Part shown: positions 1-9,366 of the stretch, piece after piece
Position numbering within the stretch: position 1 is the first letter of the stretch
How the letters are laid out: every line of letters starts with the position of its first letter
Assembly (NCBI RefSeq): GCF_050859025.1
Contig: NZ_CP138200.1
Span: forward strand, 558,001-622,000
Direction: 5' to 3'
Origin: Wukongibacter sp050859025
Lineage (GTDB): Bacteria > Bacillota > Clostridia > Peptostreptococcales > Caminicellaceae
DNA length: 64,000 nt
Notes under the pieces: generated by a model
What the model was told of the DNA's origin: nothing
The model's database searches: none
Seen by the model: the letters and a program-made list of their open reading frames with translations, nothing else
Translations under genes and position numbers: made by a program

Positions 1-456
1 TATGATGATGATACCTACATATATGATCTTGAAGATGAGGAAGTCATAACAGCAGAAGAATTTTTCCAAGGAGAATATTCTATAGATGATGACAATAGAA
101 AATCCAGAAGAGATAGGGATTGGCATGCATACGTATATACCGATGGGGATAGGATATCTACCATATTATTAAAGGAAAAACTTGATTCACTAAATAGTCA
201 AAGAGTAACAAATGGTGTTGTAGAAGAGGTATCAGAAAATTCATCGGTGGGTTGGAGAGCCTATATTAGAGATGCTAAGGATTGGAGCTCTAGGAAGGAA
301 CAATGGATGGTTAGAAATTCAACCTTAAGGGTTATGCTGGAGGAAGCTATGATAATAAAGGAAAACAAGCTAATTTCTCCTTGGGATTTAAAACCTCAGG
401 ATAGATTATACTTAGTTAGAAACAGTAGTGAAGCTAAAATAATTATTGTAAAGTAA
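1..456 (+). CDS. 3' end of a protein of unknown function (partial)
   Basis: The frame is open from the first base to the TAA at 454-456 and gives 151 C-terminal residues; the start lies outside the window. The visible part is acidic and polar near its left end (D/E-rich), then ends in an alternating hydrophobic segment (RLYLVRNSSEAKIIIVK). I recognise no family. The next gene, an SLH protein, begins 14 bases after the stop with its ribosome site directly at the stop, so the two are probably cotranscribed. The acidic composition resembles the other surface proteins here, so a secreted protein is plausible, but that is inference. Confidence 0.7.
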   Translation, partial: YDDDTYIYDLEDEEVITAEEFFQGEYSIDDDNRKSRRDRDWHAYVYTDGDRISTILLKEKLDSLNSQRVTNGVVEEVSENSSVGWRAYIRDAKDWSSRKEQWMVRNSTLRVMLEEAMIIKENKLISPWDLKPQDRLYLVRNSSEAKIIIVK

Positions 457-470
457 AGGAGGGAAGGTCA

Positions 471-1988
471 GTGAGGAGAGTTATAGCAACAGTTTTAACA
501 ATTGTAATGGCAATTATCCCCCTTAGTGTATGGGCAGAACCAATGGATTTCGTTGGTGGAGTACATAATGAATATGAGTACAGCGAGGTAGTATTCCTAA
601 CGGGAAAGCCTGTAAAATTTGTGGGGGAATATAAAATTACTGTTAAGGAAAAGGAAGATGAAAAGACCGTAAAATACGATTTTAGACTGACTCCCGAAGA
701 CACTGATATAGATGGAAGACTGACTAGAAGAGTTACTCTATTAACCAAATATAACAGGAGAAACGATAAAGGTCAGACCATAGCTGATACAGAGATAGAC
801 GGTAATTATTCAGAAACCATAACGATAGAAGATGAAAGATTTGTTTTAGAAGATTTTCAGTTTTCAAAATCCGATGTTATAGATAATAGACCGGCTTCAG
901 ATTTTTATTCAGGAAACCTTAAGGGAAGAAAGTACTATAAATACTCCATAAGAGGGGATGAAAAGGGAAAGGTAATACTTGATATCTCTGGTGGAGACGT
1001 TGGCTATAAAAACTTCTGGGGAGGAACTGAGACCCAGTTGATAAACCATACAATAAGCTTTAGTGGAATACTTGAAGATGACGACGGTGACGAAGATGAA
1101 GAAGAATGGCAGGGAACCGTAAGCATTCAAACCTCTGATAGTACAACAAAGACCTTAAAGTATTCAGATAATGAAGCCAACTTTTCCAGCTTTGACGGAG
1201 GCCATCTAAGGATAACCAATAGACAAATTGTATCAAGATATAACTATAACCTGCCAGAGTGGAGAAATGGATTACCGAGGTCTAGAGATAGAGAGAAGGA
1301 TACCATAGATTTATCAACAAGCATGAACGAAAAGGTAGAAAGATTAATTGTTCCTAAGTTTAAGGATGTTGCAGGACACTGGGCAGAGGATTATATCAAA
1401 AAGCTATACTCCCTTGATGTATTTGAGGGCAGTGAAACCTTCTTTGCTCCCGATGTGCCAATGACGAGGCTTGAGTTTACAAAGGGAATCATTAGGGCCT
1501 GTGACATAAGAGCTACATTAGAGGAAGAAAATAATAGAAGAAGGCCATCATCTAGGTCAAAGAAAGAGCCTGAAGTATCTTACTTTAACGATGTTAGTGT
1601 AGAGAATAAAGCCTATAATGATATAAAGCAGGCTGTGGATAAGGGTATAATAAAAGGAACAAGGGACAATGAATTTGTGCCAGATGGTCCTTTAACCAAG
1701 GCTCAAGCAATAACTATATTGATAAGAGCACTAGGTTTTGAAACAAAGGCACCTACCCCTGGATATAATACATCCTTTGATGATGACAATGAAATCCCAT
1801 ATTGGGCTAAGGATGCTATATATGTAGCAAGGGAAATAGGCCTGATTAATGGTGACATGAATAATCGTATAAACCCTAATAAGAGCATGACAAGGGCAGA
1901 AGCATCTGCAATGCTAATAAGGTTCTTAGAGTTTTTACAAAGAGATCTTCAAAAGGATTACAGAGAAAATATAGTGAACTTCAAGTAA
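471..1988 (+). CDS. SLH-domain cell-surface protein, SLH repeats at the C-terminus
   Basis: A GTG start follows an AGGAGGG site at a good distance. Residues 1-22 form a signal peptide ending SVWA. Residues 25-290 are a beta-rich, acidic region without a recognised family. Three S-layer-homology repeats follow at about 296-345 (FKDVAGHWAEDYI), 370-425 and 435-490 (PYWAKDAIYVARE, then the TRAEASAMLIRFL ending). SLH triplets bind pyruvylated secondary cell-wall polymer, so the protein is expected on the outer face of the wall. The second repeat lacks the usual tryptophan. It follows the partial gene by 14 bases. The role of the N-terminal region is unknown. Confidence 0.85.
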   Translation: MRRVIATVLTIVMAIIPLSVWAEPMDFVGGVHNEYEYSEVVFLTGKPVKFVGEYKITVKEKEDEKTVKYDFRLTPEDTDIDGRLTRRVTLLTKYNRRNDKGQTIADTEIDGNYSETITIEDERFVLEDFQFSKSDVIDNRPASDFYSGNLKGRKYYKYSIRGDEKGKVILDISGGDVGYKNFWGGTETQLINHTISFSGILEDDDGDEDEEEWQGTVSIQTSDSTTKTLKYSDNEANFSSFDGGHLRITNRQIVSRYNYNLPEWRNGLPRSRDREKDTIDLSTSMNEKVERLIVPKFKDVAGHWAEDYIKKLYSLDVFEGSETFFAPDVPMTRLEFTKGIIRACDIRATLEEENNRRRPSSRSKKEPEVSYFNDVSVENKAYNDIKQAVDKGIIKGTRDNEFVPDGPLTKAQAITILIRALGFETKAPTPGYNTSFDDDNEIPYWAKDAIYVAREIGLINGDMNNRINPNKSMTRAEASAMLIRFLEFLQRDLQKDYRENIVNFK

Positions 1989-2058
1989 AAAAATATATTG
2001 ATGTGAACCTAATCGTAATCTAAACTTAATAAAAGGTTAATAACTAGAAAATGTGACT

Positions 2059-2114
2059 AGGGGACTGATTCATCTGACACGTGCATTCCAGTGTGTCTGA
2101 GGGAATGGTCCCTT
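2059..2114 (+). terminator. Hairpin after the SLH gene, possible terminator
   Basis: Outer arms AGGGGAC (2059-2065) and GTCCCTT (2108-2114) pair, with an inner imperfect stem TCTGACAC / GTGTCTGA. A T-rich stretch follows only several bases later (ATTTTTG), so termination is plausible but not certain. The rest of the 269-base gap holds the promoter for the next gene. Confidence 0.45.
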
Positions 2115-2169
2115 TATCATATTTTTGTCCTTCAAAGGCAATTAGCCAATATTTTCATATGGAACATGC

Positions 2170-2198
2170 TTGCAACTTACAACATAGAACTGTAAAAT
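2170..2198 (+). promoter_or_regulatory. Candidate sigma-A promoter for the S41 protease gene
   Basis: TTGCAA (2170-2175), a 17-base spacer and TAAAAT (2193-2198) lie about 60 bases before the start codon. The match to TTGACA/TATAAT is good but not perfect. Confidence 0.5.
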
Positions 2199-2257
2199 AA
2201 TAGTGTGCTTAGAACATTTAACATTAATTACTAATCTTAACTTAGGGAGGAAAGGCC

Positions 2258-3664
2258 ATGAGAAGAAGCAGGATAAGCAGATTGTCCATTGCAATGGTAC
2301 TGGTAGTGACTATATTAGCAACGGGGCTTATATATGCAGAAGAAGCAACGAAAACCTTTGAAAATTTAGAGGATAGATTAAAATATTTAGGTTCATTGGT
2401 AAGGTATATACAAGCAAAATATAAATACGACATTACAGAAGAAGAGTTAATGGAGGGTGCATATAACGGACTATTTGAAGTTCTAGATAAGCACAGCAAT
2501 TACTTTAACCCTGATGATTTTGAGAGCTTTAATGTAGATACATCTGGAACCTTTGCCGGGATAGGTATATCGGTAGGGATTAGAAACGATAGAATAACAA
2601 TAATAGCTCCGATAGAAGGAACTCCGGGAGATAAGGCAGGGTTAAAGGCAGGAGACATAATAAAGTATGTTGATGATACTGATGTTTTAGAATATAACCT
2701 TGAAAGTGCGATCCACCTTATGAGGGGAGAAGAAGGTACTAAGGTAAAGCTTGGTATAATGAGAGGAAATAGTACGGAAGTACAATACTTTAATATAGTT
2801 AGAGATATTATAAAGGTAAATCCAGTTGAATATAAAGTTATTGAAGGAGATATTGGATATATAAGAATACTTACATTCAATGAAAATACAAGTGAGAACA
2901 TTAAGATTGCAATAGATGAACTATTAGAAAAGGATGTAAGTGGATTTATAGTTGATGTTAGGAATAACCCTGGTGGTTCACTTTCTGAGGTTGTTAAAGT
3001 AGCTGATTACTTTGTGCCTGACAAATCTCCAATTGTTCATATAGAATATAAAGGCAATAAAAAGAAAACTTATAAGTCACAAAGAGAGAAAATAGATAAG
3101 CCGTTAGCAGTATTAGTAGATGGTGGTAGTGCAAGTGCATCAGAGATATTTGCAGGAGCTGTACAGGATACAGAATCAGGAACTATAATTGGAACACAAA
3201 CCTACGGTAAGGGTACAGTACAAAATGTGTTAGCTATATCAAATGGCGGAGGGCTAAAGCTTACAATAGCCGAGTATCTTACTCCAGATGAAATAAAAAT
3301 AGATGGAGTAGGATTAACACCTGATATAGTAATAGAAAACCCTACAGCGGAAAATAGAGATGATATAAAGGACTTTGTTCCTATGATAGAAGATGAAAAA
3401 CCAATAAAGGACGACAAAGGATTAAACGTATATGGAGCACAACAAAGGCTTAAATATATAGGATACGATGTTGAAGTTACTGGAATAATGGACGAAAAAA
3501 CCATTGAAGCAATAAAGATGTTCCAAAAATCTGAAGAGCTGTTCCCATATGGAGTACTAGACTTCACAACAAAGGATAGACTGATGGAAAGAGCTATAGA
3601 AGCATATAGTAATGGAACAGAAGACCTACAACTTGAGAAGGCTATAGAAACGGTTAAGAAATAG
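2258..3664 (+). CDS. Secreted S41 (CtpA-type) C-terminal processing protease with peptidoglycan-binding domain
   Basis: The ATG follows GGGAGGAAAGGCC. An N-terminal hydrophobic segment (about 10-27) is a signal peptide or anchor. A PDZ domain covers about 90-175 (GIGISVG, then PGDKAGLKAGDIIKYV). The S41 domain follows with the conserved RNNPGG turn and the Ser-Lys dyad: the middle serine of SASASE is S293, and K318 lies in TYGKGTVQ exactly 25 residues later, the spacing known for this family. Residues about 390-450 form a PG_binding_1-type domain (GAQQRLKYIGYDV, TIEAIKMFQ). Such proteases trim C-termini of exported proteins; the added wall-binding domain would hold it at the cell wall. Substrates are unknown; the nearby S-layer proteins are candidates by location only. 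Confidence 0.92.
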   Translation: MRRSRISRLSIAMVLVVTILATGLIYAEEATKTFENLEDRLKYLGSLVRYIQAKYKYDITEEELMEGAYNGLFEVLDKHSNYFNPDDFESFNVDTSGTFAGIGISVGIRNDRITIIAPIEGTPGDKAGLKAGDIIKYVDDTDVLEYNLESAIHLMRGEEGTKVKLGIMRGNSTEVQYFNIVRDIIKVNPVEYKVIEGDIGYIRILTFNENTSENIKIAIDELLEKDVSGFIVDVRNNPGGSLSEVVKVADYFVPDKSPIVHIEYKGNKKKTYKSQREKIDKPLAVLVDGGSASASEIFAGAVQDTESGTIIGTQTYGKGTVQNVLAISNGGGLKLTIAEYLTPDEIKIDGVGLTPDIVIENPTAENRDDIKDFVPMIEDEKPIKDDKGLNVYGAQQRLKYIGYDVEVTGIMDEKTIEAIKMFQKSEELFPYGVLDFTTKDRLMERAIEAYSNGTEDLQLEKAIETVKK

Positions 3665-3699
3665 ATAATAGCTATTAAACTTAAAATTCAAATATCCCC

Positions 3700-3728
3700 T
3701 TGACTTCATTTTCACTACATTATATAAT
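3700..3728 (+). promoter_or_regulatory. Promoter upstream of pyrG
   Basis: TTGACT (3700-3705), an exact 17-base spacer and TATAAT (3723-3728). Transcription should begin near 3735, giving a leader of about 260 bases before pyrG. Confidence 0.75.
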
Positions 3729-3816
3729 AGCTTAGTTATTATAATATAAAAACAAAAAAAGACTAATAAAGAGCACCCATATAGGGTGCCCTGCCAATAA
3801 AGATAAAAGCCAATTT

Positions 3817-3857
3817 GTTTCAGTGAAATACAGAGTATAACACCATTTTACTGAAAC
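3817..3857 (+). promoter_or_regulatory. Leader hairpin in the pyrG 5' region
   Basis: GTTTCAGTGAAAT (3817-3829) pairs with ATTTTACTGAAAC (3845-3857). A smaller hairpin, GCACCC/GGGTGC, lies before it at 3773-3789. Both sit between the promoter and the terminator-like hairpin at 3905. Their role is unknown; they could be alternative folds of a regulated leader. Confidence 0.4.
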
Positions 3858-3904
3858 ATTATTAATTGTAAAGGTTATTATCCATAGAGAAAACGAGGAC
3901 AGGT

Positions 3905-3938
3905 AGGTCACCCGTGGGGGTGGCCTCTCACTTTTTTT
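3905..3938 (+). terminator. Terminator hairpin in the pyrG leader (possible attenuator)
   Basis: AGGTCACCC (3905-3913) pairs with GGGTGGCCT (3918-3926), and a run of seven T's follows at 3932-3938. It lies downstream of a strong promoter and 58 bases before the pyrG start, so it fits an attenuator. In Bacillus, pyrG is controlled by CTP-sensitive attenuation of this layout, but there the transcript begins with a G run, which I do not see at the predicted start here. The mechanism is therefore open. Confidence 0.6.
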
Positions 3939-3995
3939 GAAAAAAGATAAAAAATCCCATTAATTATCCAAAATCTTACAGGAGGAATGTTAAAA

Positions 3996-5597
3996 ATGTC
4001 AACTAAGTACATCTTTATCACCGGAGGCGTAGTCTCATCACTTGGCAAAGGAATTACAGCAGCATCATTAGGACAGCTATTAAAGGCAAGGGGTCTTAAG
4101 GTTACAATCCAAAAATTTGATCCATATATTAATGTGGACCCTGGGACCATGAGTCCTTATCAGCATGGAGAGGTGTTCGTTACAGACGATGGAGCAGAAA
4201 CAGACCTAGATCTTGGACATTATGAAAGATTTATAGATATTAACCTTAACAAATACAGCAATGTTACAACGGGTAAAATATATTGGTCGGTACTTAATAA
4301 GGAAAGAAAAGGAGACTACCTAGGAGCAACGGTACAGGTAATCCCTCACATAACAAATGAAATAAAGGATAGAGTATTTAGAGTAAGCCGAGAAAGCAAT
4401 CCGGACGTAGTTATTACAGAAATCGGTGGTACAGTAGGAGACATAGAAAGCTTACCCTTCCTAGAAGCCATAAGACAGATAAAGTATGAAGTAGGCAAGG
4501 AAAACATAATGTATATACATCTAACCCTAATACCATACCTTGGGAAGGCAGGAGAGCTAAAAACAAAGCCTACACAGCATAGCGTTAAACAGCTAAGAGA
4601 AATAGGTATTCAACCCGATGTAATAGTATGTAGGACAGAAAAAGAAATATCCGATGAAATCAAGGATAAAATAGGCCTATTCTGTAACCTAGATCCTAAT
4701 AATGTAGTTCAAAATCTAGATGCAAGCTCTTTATATGAGGTTCCACTTCTATTAGAGAAAGAGGGGCTACCGGAAATAGTATGTAATAGATTAGACCTAG
4801 GCTGTGGTGAGCCAGATCTAACAGAATGGCAAAAGATAGTTGACAGAGAGATGAACCCTAAAGCAAAGGTTAAGATAGCACTAGTAGGTAAATATGTAGA
4901 ATTAAAGGATGCATACCTATCGGTTGCTGAAGCATTAAAGCATGCAGGAATAGCAAGTGAAGCACAGGTAGAAATTGATTGGGTACATTCAGAGTATTTA
5001 AATGAAGAAAATGTAGATGAAATATTAAAGGACGTAGATGGAGTACTAGTACCCGGTGGATTTGGTGATAGAGGTGTAGAGGGTAAAATAACTGCTACAA
5101 AATATGCAAGAGAAAATAAGATACCATTCTTAGGTATTTGTCTAGGGATGCAGCTGGCGGTAGTTGAGTTTGCGAGAAACGTAGTAGGTCTTAAGGATGC
5201 TCACAGCTCTGAGCTAGACCCTGAAACAACGAACCCAGTTATTGACCTAATGCCAGACCAAAAGGATATAGAAGACATGGGTGGTACTATGAGACTGGGA
5301 ATATATCCTTGTAAGATATATGAAGAAACAAAGGCACATGGAGCCTATGGAGAAGACCTTATATATGAAAGACATAGACATAGATATGAATTTAACAACT
5401 ATTTTAGAGATATATTAAAGGAAAAGGGACTAATAATAAGCGGAATATCTCCCGACGAAAGATTAGTAGAGATAGTAGAGCTTAAAGATCATCCTTGGTT
5501 TGTAGCTGGACAATTCCATCCAGAATTCAAATCAAGACCAACAAGACCCCATCCACTATTTAAAGATTTTGTAAAGGCAGCGCTAAAAAACATCTAA
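3996..5597 (+). CDS. pyrG: CTP synthase
   Basis: Makes CTP from UTP, ATP and glutamine, the last step of de novo pyrimidine nucleotide synthesis. The 533-residue length is normal. The synthetase domain opens with KYIFITGGVVSSLGKG, the family's phosphate-binding signature, followed by QKFDPYINVDPGTMSP. The C-terminal glutamine amidotransferase has the nucleophile Cys in FLGICLGMQ and the HPEFKSRP motif near the end. I chose the ATG at 3996 because AGGAGG at 3980-3985 lies 10 bases before it; the in-frame ATG at 3987 is only one base from that site. It is a housekeeping gene between surface-protein genes, with its own promoter, leader and terminator. Confidence 0.97.
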   Translation: MSTKYIFITGGVVSSLGKGITAASLGQLLKARGLKVTIQKFDPYINVDPGTMSPYQHGEVFVTDDGAETDLDLGHYERFIDINLNKYSNVTTGKIYWSVLNKERKGDYLGATVQVIPHITNEIKDRVFRVSRESNPDVVITEIGGTVGDIESLPFLEAIRQIKYEVGKENIMYIHLTLIPYLGKAGELKTKPTQHSVKQLREIGIQPDVIVCRTEKEISDEIKDKIGLFCNLDPNNVVQNLDASSLYEVPLLLEKEGLPEIVCNRLDLGCGEPDLTEWQKIVDREMNPKAKVKIALVGKYVELKDAYLSVAEALKHAGIASEAQVEIDWVHSEYLNEENVDEILKDVDGVLVPGGFGDRGVEGKITATKYARENKIPFLGICLGMQLAVVEFARNVVGLKDAHSSELDPETTNPVIDLMPDQKDIEDMGGTMRLGIYPCKIYEETKAHGAYGEDLIYERHRHRYEFNNYFRDILKEKGLIISGISPDERLVEIVELKDHPWFVAGQFHPEFKSRPTRPHPLFKDFVKAALKNI

Positions 5598-5641
5598 TAT
5601 AAAAGAAAAGATAAAAAAATGTAGAAAAAAAAGAAGCTGAT

Positions 5642-5690
5642 GGACTAAGTCCCTAATTGGTATAGGGATTTGGTCCTGTTTTCATTTTAC
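5642..5690 (+). terminator. Terminator after pyrG
   Basis: GGACTAAGTCCCTA (5642-5655) pairs with TAGGGATTTGGTCC (5663-5676), followed by TGTTTTCATTTT. The 565-base gap up to the next gene otherwise contains AT-rich DNA and the S-layer gene promoter and leader. Confidence 0.75.
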
Positions 5691-5982
5691 GACATATCAA
5701 ATCCTCTTTTTATACTTATATTGCTATCAAAAAAACATTGCAATTTTAAAGTTTTTGCAGGAATTTTTCATTCTTAATAGAATATATATAACTTATGTAT
5801 GACTTATGTGGACATCCTCAAAAAGGACAGATGTAACCCCTATGTAATTAAATGTAATAATACTGTAATGGTAATTAGGGAGCATTTAGAGTATAATTAG
5901 TTATGTAGTTTTGGACACCGTAGTAAGCATCATTAGGCGAGGGGGTTAGTGTTACAGTTTTATTACATTAATGCCTGTTACA

Positions 5983-6011
5983 TTGACTGCCTATTTGATG
6001 GGTGTTATAAT
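5983..6011 (+). promoter_or_regulatory. Strong promoter of the acidic SLH (S-layer) gene, with a long leader
   Basis: TTGACT (5983-5988), exact 17-base spacer, TATAAT (6006-6011). Transcription would begin near 6018 and leave a leader of about 145 bases before the ATG. Long untranslated leaders are common for highly expressed S-layer genes, where they can stabilise the mRNA. A second TATAAT at 5892-5897 lacks a clear -35 box. Confidence 0.7.
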
Positions 6012-6162
6012 CTAGCTTAGAATGTGAAGAAAAGACTCTAGAAGAGATTTTCGTCACTTCTATAGGAATTATGTCCTTCATCCATCTAAGGGGAGGATGA
6101 AACGACAAATTTTATTAACCCCTTAAAGACAAATTGAAAATTTTAAAGGAGGAAAATGAAAC

Positions 6163-9100
6163 ATGAGAAAGATACTATCCTTAGTTTTAGTGCTTTCATT
6201 AGTACTAGGATCAATGAGCTTTGCTTTTGCAGCTACTGATGTTACTGCTGATATCGAAGATGAATCAGTAAAAGATGCTGTAAAAAGATTAGCCGCATTT
6301 GGTATTGTAAATGGTATGGACGATGGTAAATACCATCCAGAAATGAAGGTAACAAGAGAGCAATTTGCAAAATTAGTTATTGAGGCTTTAGGATTGGGAA
6401 CAGCTGCAGAAGCTGCAAAGGGAGCTACTCAATTCGCTGACGTTGAAGCAGACAGATGGTCTTCTGGATACGTTAACACAGCTATAGGTCAAGGAGTATT
6501 AAAAGGATACCCAGACGGAACTTTCAAACCAACTAAAGAAGTAACTTATGGTGAAGCTATCACAATGTTAGTAAGAGCTTTAGGTTACAAAGATGAGTTC
6601 CTTCCAGGATCATGGCCAGGAAACTATGTAGCTAAAGCTGCTGCACTAGATATTACTGATGATGTTAACTTTGCTCCATCAGGAACTGCTGATAGAGGAT
6701 CAGTTGCTGTATTAGTAAACAACACTTTAGATGCAGAAGTAATCAAAGTTGACACTTACGAAGGTAGTGGAATCAAATACGAAGAGTCAGACGTAACTTT
6801 ATTAGAAGACAAACTTGAAATCGACAAAGTAGAAGATATTAGAGTTATCGCTACTAAGAGATTAGATGACAAGTTAGATGCTGACCAATTAACTTTATTA
6901 GCTTTAGAAGATGATGTAGTGGTTGATGGTTCTGACCACGAAGAAGATGATGAATTCGAAGTTGAGTTTACTGATGCTATAAACGCAGAAGCATTAGTAG
7001 GTTTAGAAATCACTGGATACTTTGATGATGACCAATTAATTTACTCAGAAATCGAAACTCCTAAAGCAAACTACTACAGAACTATTGCTTATGAAGATGA
7101 TGACGGCGGAGACGACGATGGTAAAATGTACCTTTGGGAAACTGATGAGTTCTACAAGTTCGATAGCAACGTAAGAATTTATATCAACAACGAAGATAGA
7201 ACTGACGATATTGATTGGGCTGACGATGATGACAAAGAATTAGTTGAAAATCTTTGGAAATTATACGCAGACTACACTACAGAAGATCAAACTTATGCAT
7301 ATGGTAATGTAGTACTTGAAAAAGGTAAAGTAACATTCGTAGACGTTGCAGTATTTGAAACTATAAGTGGTATCGTTGAAAAAGTAGACGAAGATGAGAA
7401 GATAATTACATTCACTGACACTTACACATCTAGTGCAAATGATGGTGAAGAATTAGATTTAGATAAGTATGATGAATTCCATGTAATGGGAATTGATGGA
7501 AGTACTATGGAATTAGGAGATCTTGAAAAAGAAGATACTTTCTACTTCTATGAAGATGCTAACGATGATGATAAAGCTTATGTATTGGTTAAGAGAGCCG
7601 AAGTTGTAACTGGTGAATTAACTAAAGTAAGAAAAGGTAACAAGGATAAGGATCAAAGTAGAGGTAAAGTTTATATTGATGATAAAGCTTACTCTTTAGC
7701 AAGCTGGTTTGCTTATACGTTAGATGAAATGGATTCTATAGAATCAGCTGAAAAAGATCTTGATATGGACGATGTGTTTGACGATGTATACAAAGAAGAT
7801 ATTAAAGTTGTTTTAGATACTAAGGGTAGAGTAGCATTATTCAGCACAGATGTTGACGCTACAACTGGTAACTATGCTGTTATTATCAAGAAAAACTCTG
7901 GTATGGATGACGAGTTAAAATTATGGACTGAAACTGGTGACACTATCAAGTACGATATAGATGATTATGAAGATGATCTTGAGTATTCTGATCTTGATGA
8001 AGGTGACATTATTGAATATGATTTAGAAGATGATGGAACTATCGATGTAATTGCTAAGGTTTATGATGCAGGAGATAATGAAGCTGTAGGTGGAAAACAC
8101 GTAAAACTTGTAACATTAGATGATATCAACAAAGATAACGTAGAAGACGATGATAATGATAACTACTATGATCAAGGTGATTCTTTATACATCGACTACA
8201 GTGAGTATAAAGAAAACGACGATAACGATGAAGACGATTTAGATGTTCTTAAGTGGGACGATTTCAAAGATCTTGATATCCCAAGTGCAGACTCTAACAA
8301 CGCTGTTGTAGCGCTTATAGTAACTGACGAAGATGACGATGATGAAATCGAATTATTAGCTTTCTTAGAGAACTACGATGAAATAGCTGATGACGATTCA
8401 TATGTTGGATATTTATTAAACTATGATACTGATGATGATGTTATGACTGTAGAAGTTGATGTATTCGGTGAAGGTGAAAAAGAATACACAGTATCAGACG
8501 AAGATGATCAAGATGATATTAAAGACCATGATTTCGAAGAATTAGTTGTATTCGTATTAAGAGGTGGAGAATTAAAACTTAAAGACTTCAGCTACGATGA
8601 TAATGAGTTCTTTGGAGACGCAGATGGCGGAAAAATGTGGTTCAAAGAAAAAGACGGTAACAAGATAATTGTTTATGTTGGTGACGAAGATACTACTGAC
8701 AAATTCAAGTATGACAGCAAGGTAGTTGTGTACAATGGTGATGATAAAGAAAATATCAACAGCCTTGATAAAGGTGACGCTATCGAGTTCATCGTAAAAG
8801 AAGGAGAAATTATAGCACTTAAGTACACTGAAGAAGAAGATTTAGATGATGGTATGGCAGTAGAAGACGGTGAAGTAGATCAAGATGTTAAGGATGTAGA
8901 AGAAATGATCTCTGATTTACCAGACGTTGAAGATATTACTTTAGATGACGAAGATGATGTTGAAGAAGCTAGAGAAGCTTATGAAGACTTAAGTTCTTCT
9001 CAACAAGATAAAGTAGACGAAGACTTACTAGATGAGTTAGAAGCTGCTGAAGAGAGAATCGAAGAATTAAAGGATGAGGAACCAGGAGACGTTGAGTTCA

Positions 9101-9294
9101 CATTCGAAGATTTAGCAGCAGGTATAGGAATCGGTACTAGAGTAGTTAAAGTTACTTTAGACACTGACAATCCTGACGACTACGAAGTATACGTAGGAGA
9201 CAATGAGTTAGATAACAAAGGTGACGGAGTATTCGCTGGTGAAGTACCTACAGCTGATGCTTCAGAAGATAACGTAGAAGTAGTTGAGAAATAA
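6163..9294 (+). CDS. Very acidic SLH-domain S-layer protein
   Basis: The start follows AAAGGAGG. Residues 1-24 are a signal peptide ending in AFA. Three SLH repeats cover about 30-75, 88-140 and 150-190 (VKRLAAFGIVNGM, FADVEADRW, SWPGNYVAKAAALDI). The remainder is a chain of beta modules full of D/E runs. Residues about 915-972 form a helical module (EEAREAYEDLSSSQQDKV), a type known from other surface proteins. Residues 977-1043 form a terminal module (FEDLAAGIGIGTRVVKVTL) that recurs at the end of the next gene's product. SLH repeats should anchor it to the wall polymer. The extreme acidity suggests calcium binding or a saline or alkaline habitat (inference). Frequent TAC, AAC and GAC codons and the strong promoter fit a major surface protein. 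Confidence 0.9.
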   Translation: MRKILSLVLVLSLVLGSMSFAFAATDVTADIEDESVKDAVKRLAAFGIVNGMDDGKYHPEMKVTREQFAKLVIEALGLGTAAEAAKGATQFADVEADRWSSGYVNTAIGQGVLKGYPDGTFKPTKEVTYGEAITMLVRALGYKDEFLPGSWPGNYVAKAAALDITDDVNFAPSGTADRGSVAVLVNNTLDAEVIKVDTYEGSGIKYEESDVTLLEDKLEIDKVEDIRVIATKRLDDKLDADQLTLLALEDDVVVDGSDHEEDDEFEVEFTDAINAEALVGLEITGYFDDDQLIYSEIETPKANYYRTIAYEDDDGGDDDGKMYLWETDEFYKFDSNVRIYINNEDRTDDIDWADDDDKELVENLWKLYADYTTEDQTYAYGNVVLEKGKVTFVDVAVFETISGIVEKVDEDEKIITFTDTYTSSANDGEELDLDKYDEFHVMGIDGSTMELGDLEKEDTFYFYEDANDDDKAYVLVKRAEVVTGELTKVRKGNKDKDQSRGKVYIDDKAYSLASWFAYTLDEMDSIESAEKDLDMDDVFDDVYKEDIKVVLDTKGRVALFSTDVDATTGNYAVIIKKNSGMDDELKLWTETGDTIKYDIDDYEDDLEYSDLDEGDIIEYDLEDDGTIDVIAKVYDAGDNEAVGGKHVKLVTLDDINKDNVEDDDNDNYYDQGDSLYIDYSEYKENDDNDEDDLDVLKWDDFKDLDIPSADSNNAVVALIVTDEDDDDEIELLAFLENYDEIADDDSYVGYLLNYDTDDDVMTVEVDVFGEGEKEYTVSDEDDQDDIKDHDFEELVVFVLRGGELKLKDFSYDDNEFFGDADGGKMWFKEKDGNKIIVYVGDEDTTDKFKYDSKVVVYNGDDKENINSLDKGDAIEFIVKEGEIIALKYTEEEDLDDGMAVEDGEVDQDVKDVEEMISDLPDVEDITLDDEDDVEEAREAYEDLSSSQQDKVDEDLLDELEAAEERIEELKDEEPGDVEFTFEDLAAGIGIGTRVVKVTLDTDNPDDYEVYVGDNELDNKGDGVFAGEVPTADASEDNVEVVEK

Positions 9295-9311
9295 GAAATA
9301 GTTAAAAATTT

Positions 9312-9337
9312 GCCGGGACTGATTTACCAGTCTCGGC
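9312..9337 (+). terminator. Hairpin between the acidic SLH gene and the 229-residue gene
   Basis: GCCGGGACTG (9312-9321) pairs with CAGTCTCGGC (9328-9337). No T run follows, so it may be a partial terminator or an mRNA-stability hairpin that sets unequal expression of the two genes. Confidence 0.5.
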
Positions 9338-9366
9338 ACATATTAATATTAACTGAGGTGCTATAA

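Noticed and set aside
3987..3995. ATG at 3987 as the start of pyrG
   Set aside because: It is one base from the AGGAGG site; the ATG at 3996 has the right distance and gives the family's normal N-terminus.
5690..6162. Riboswitch in the long leader of the acidic S-layer gene
   Set aside because: I looked for a c-di-GMP or other known aptamer and saw no matching conserved core; the leader is called only as an untranslated region.
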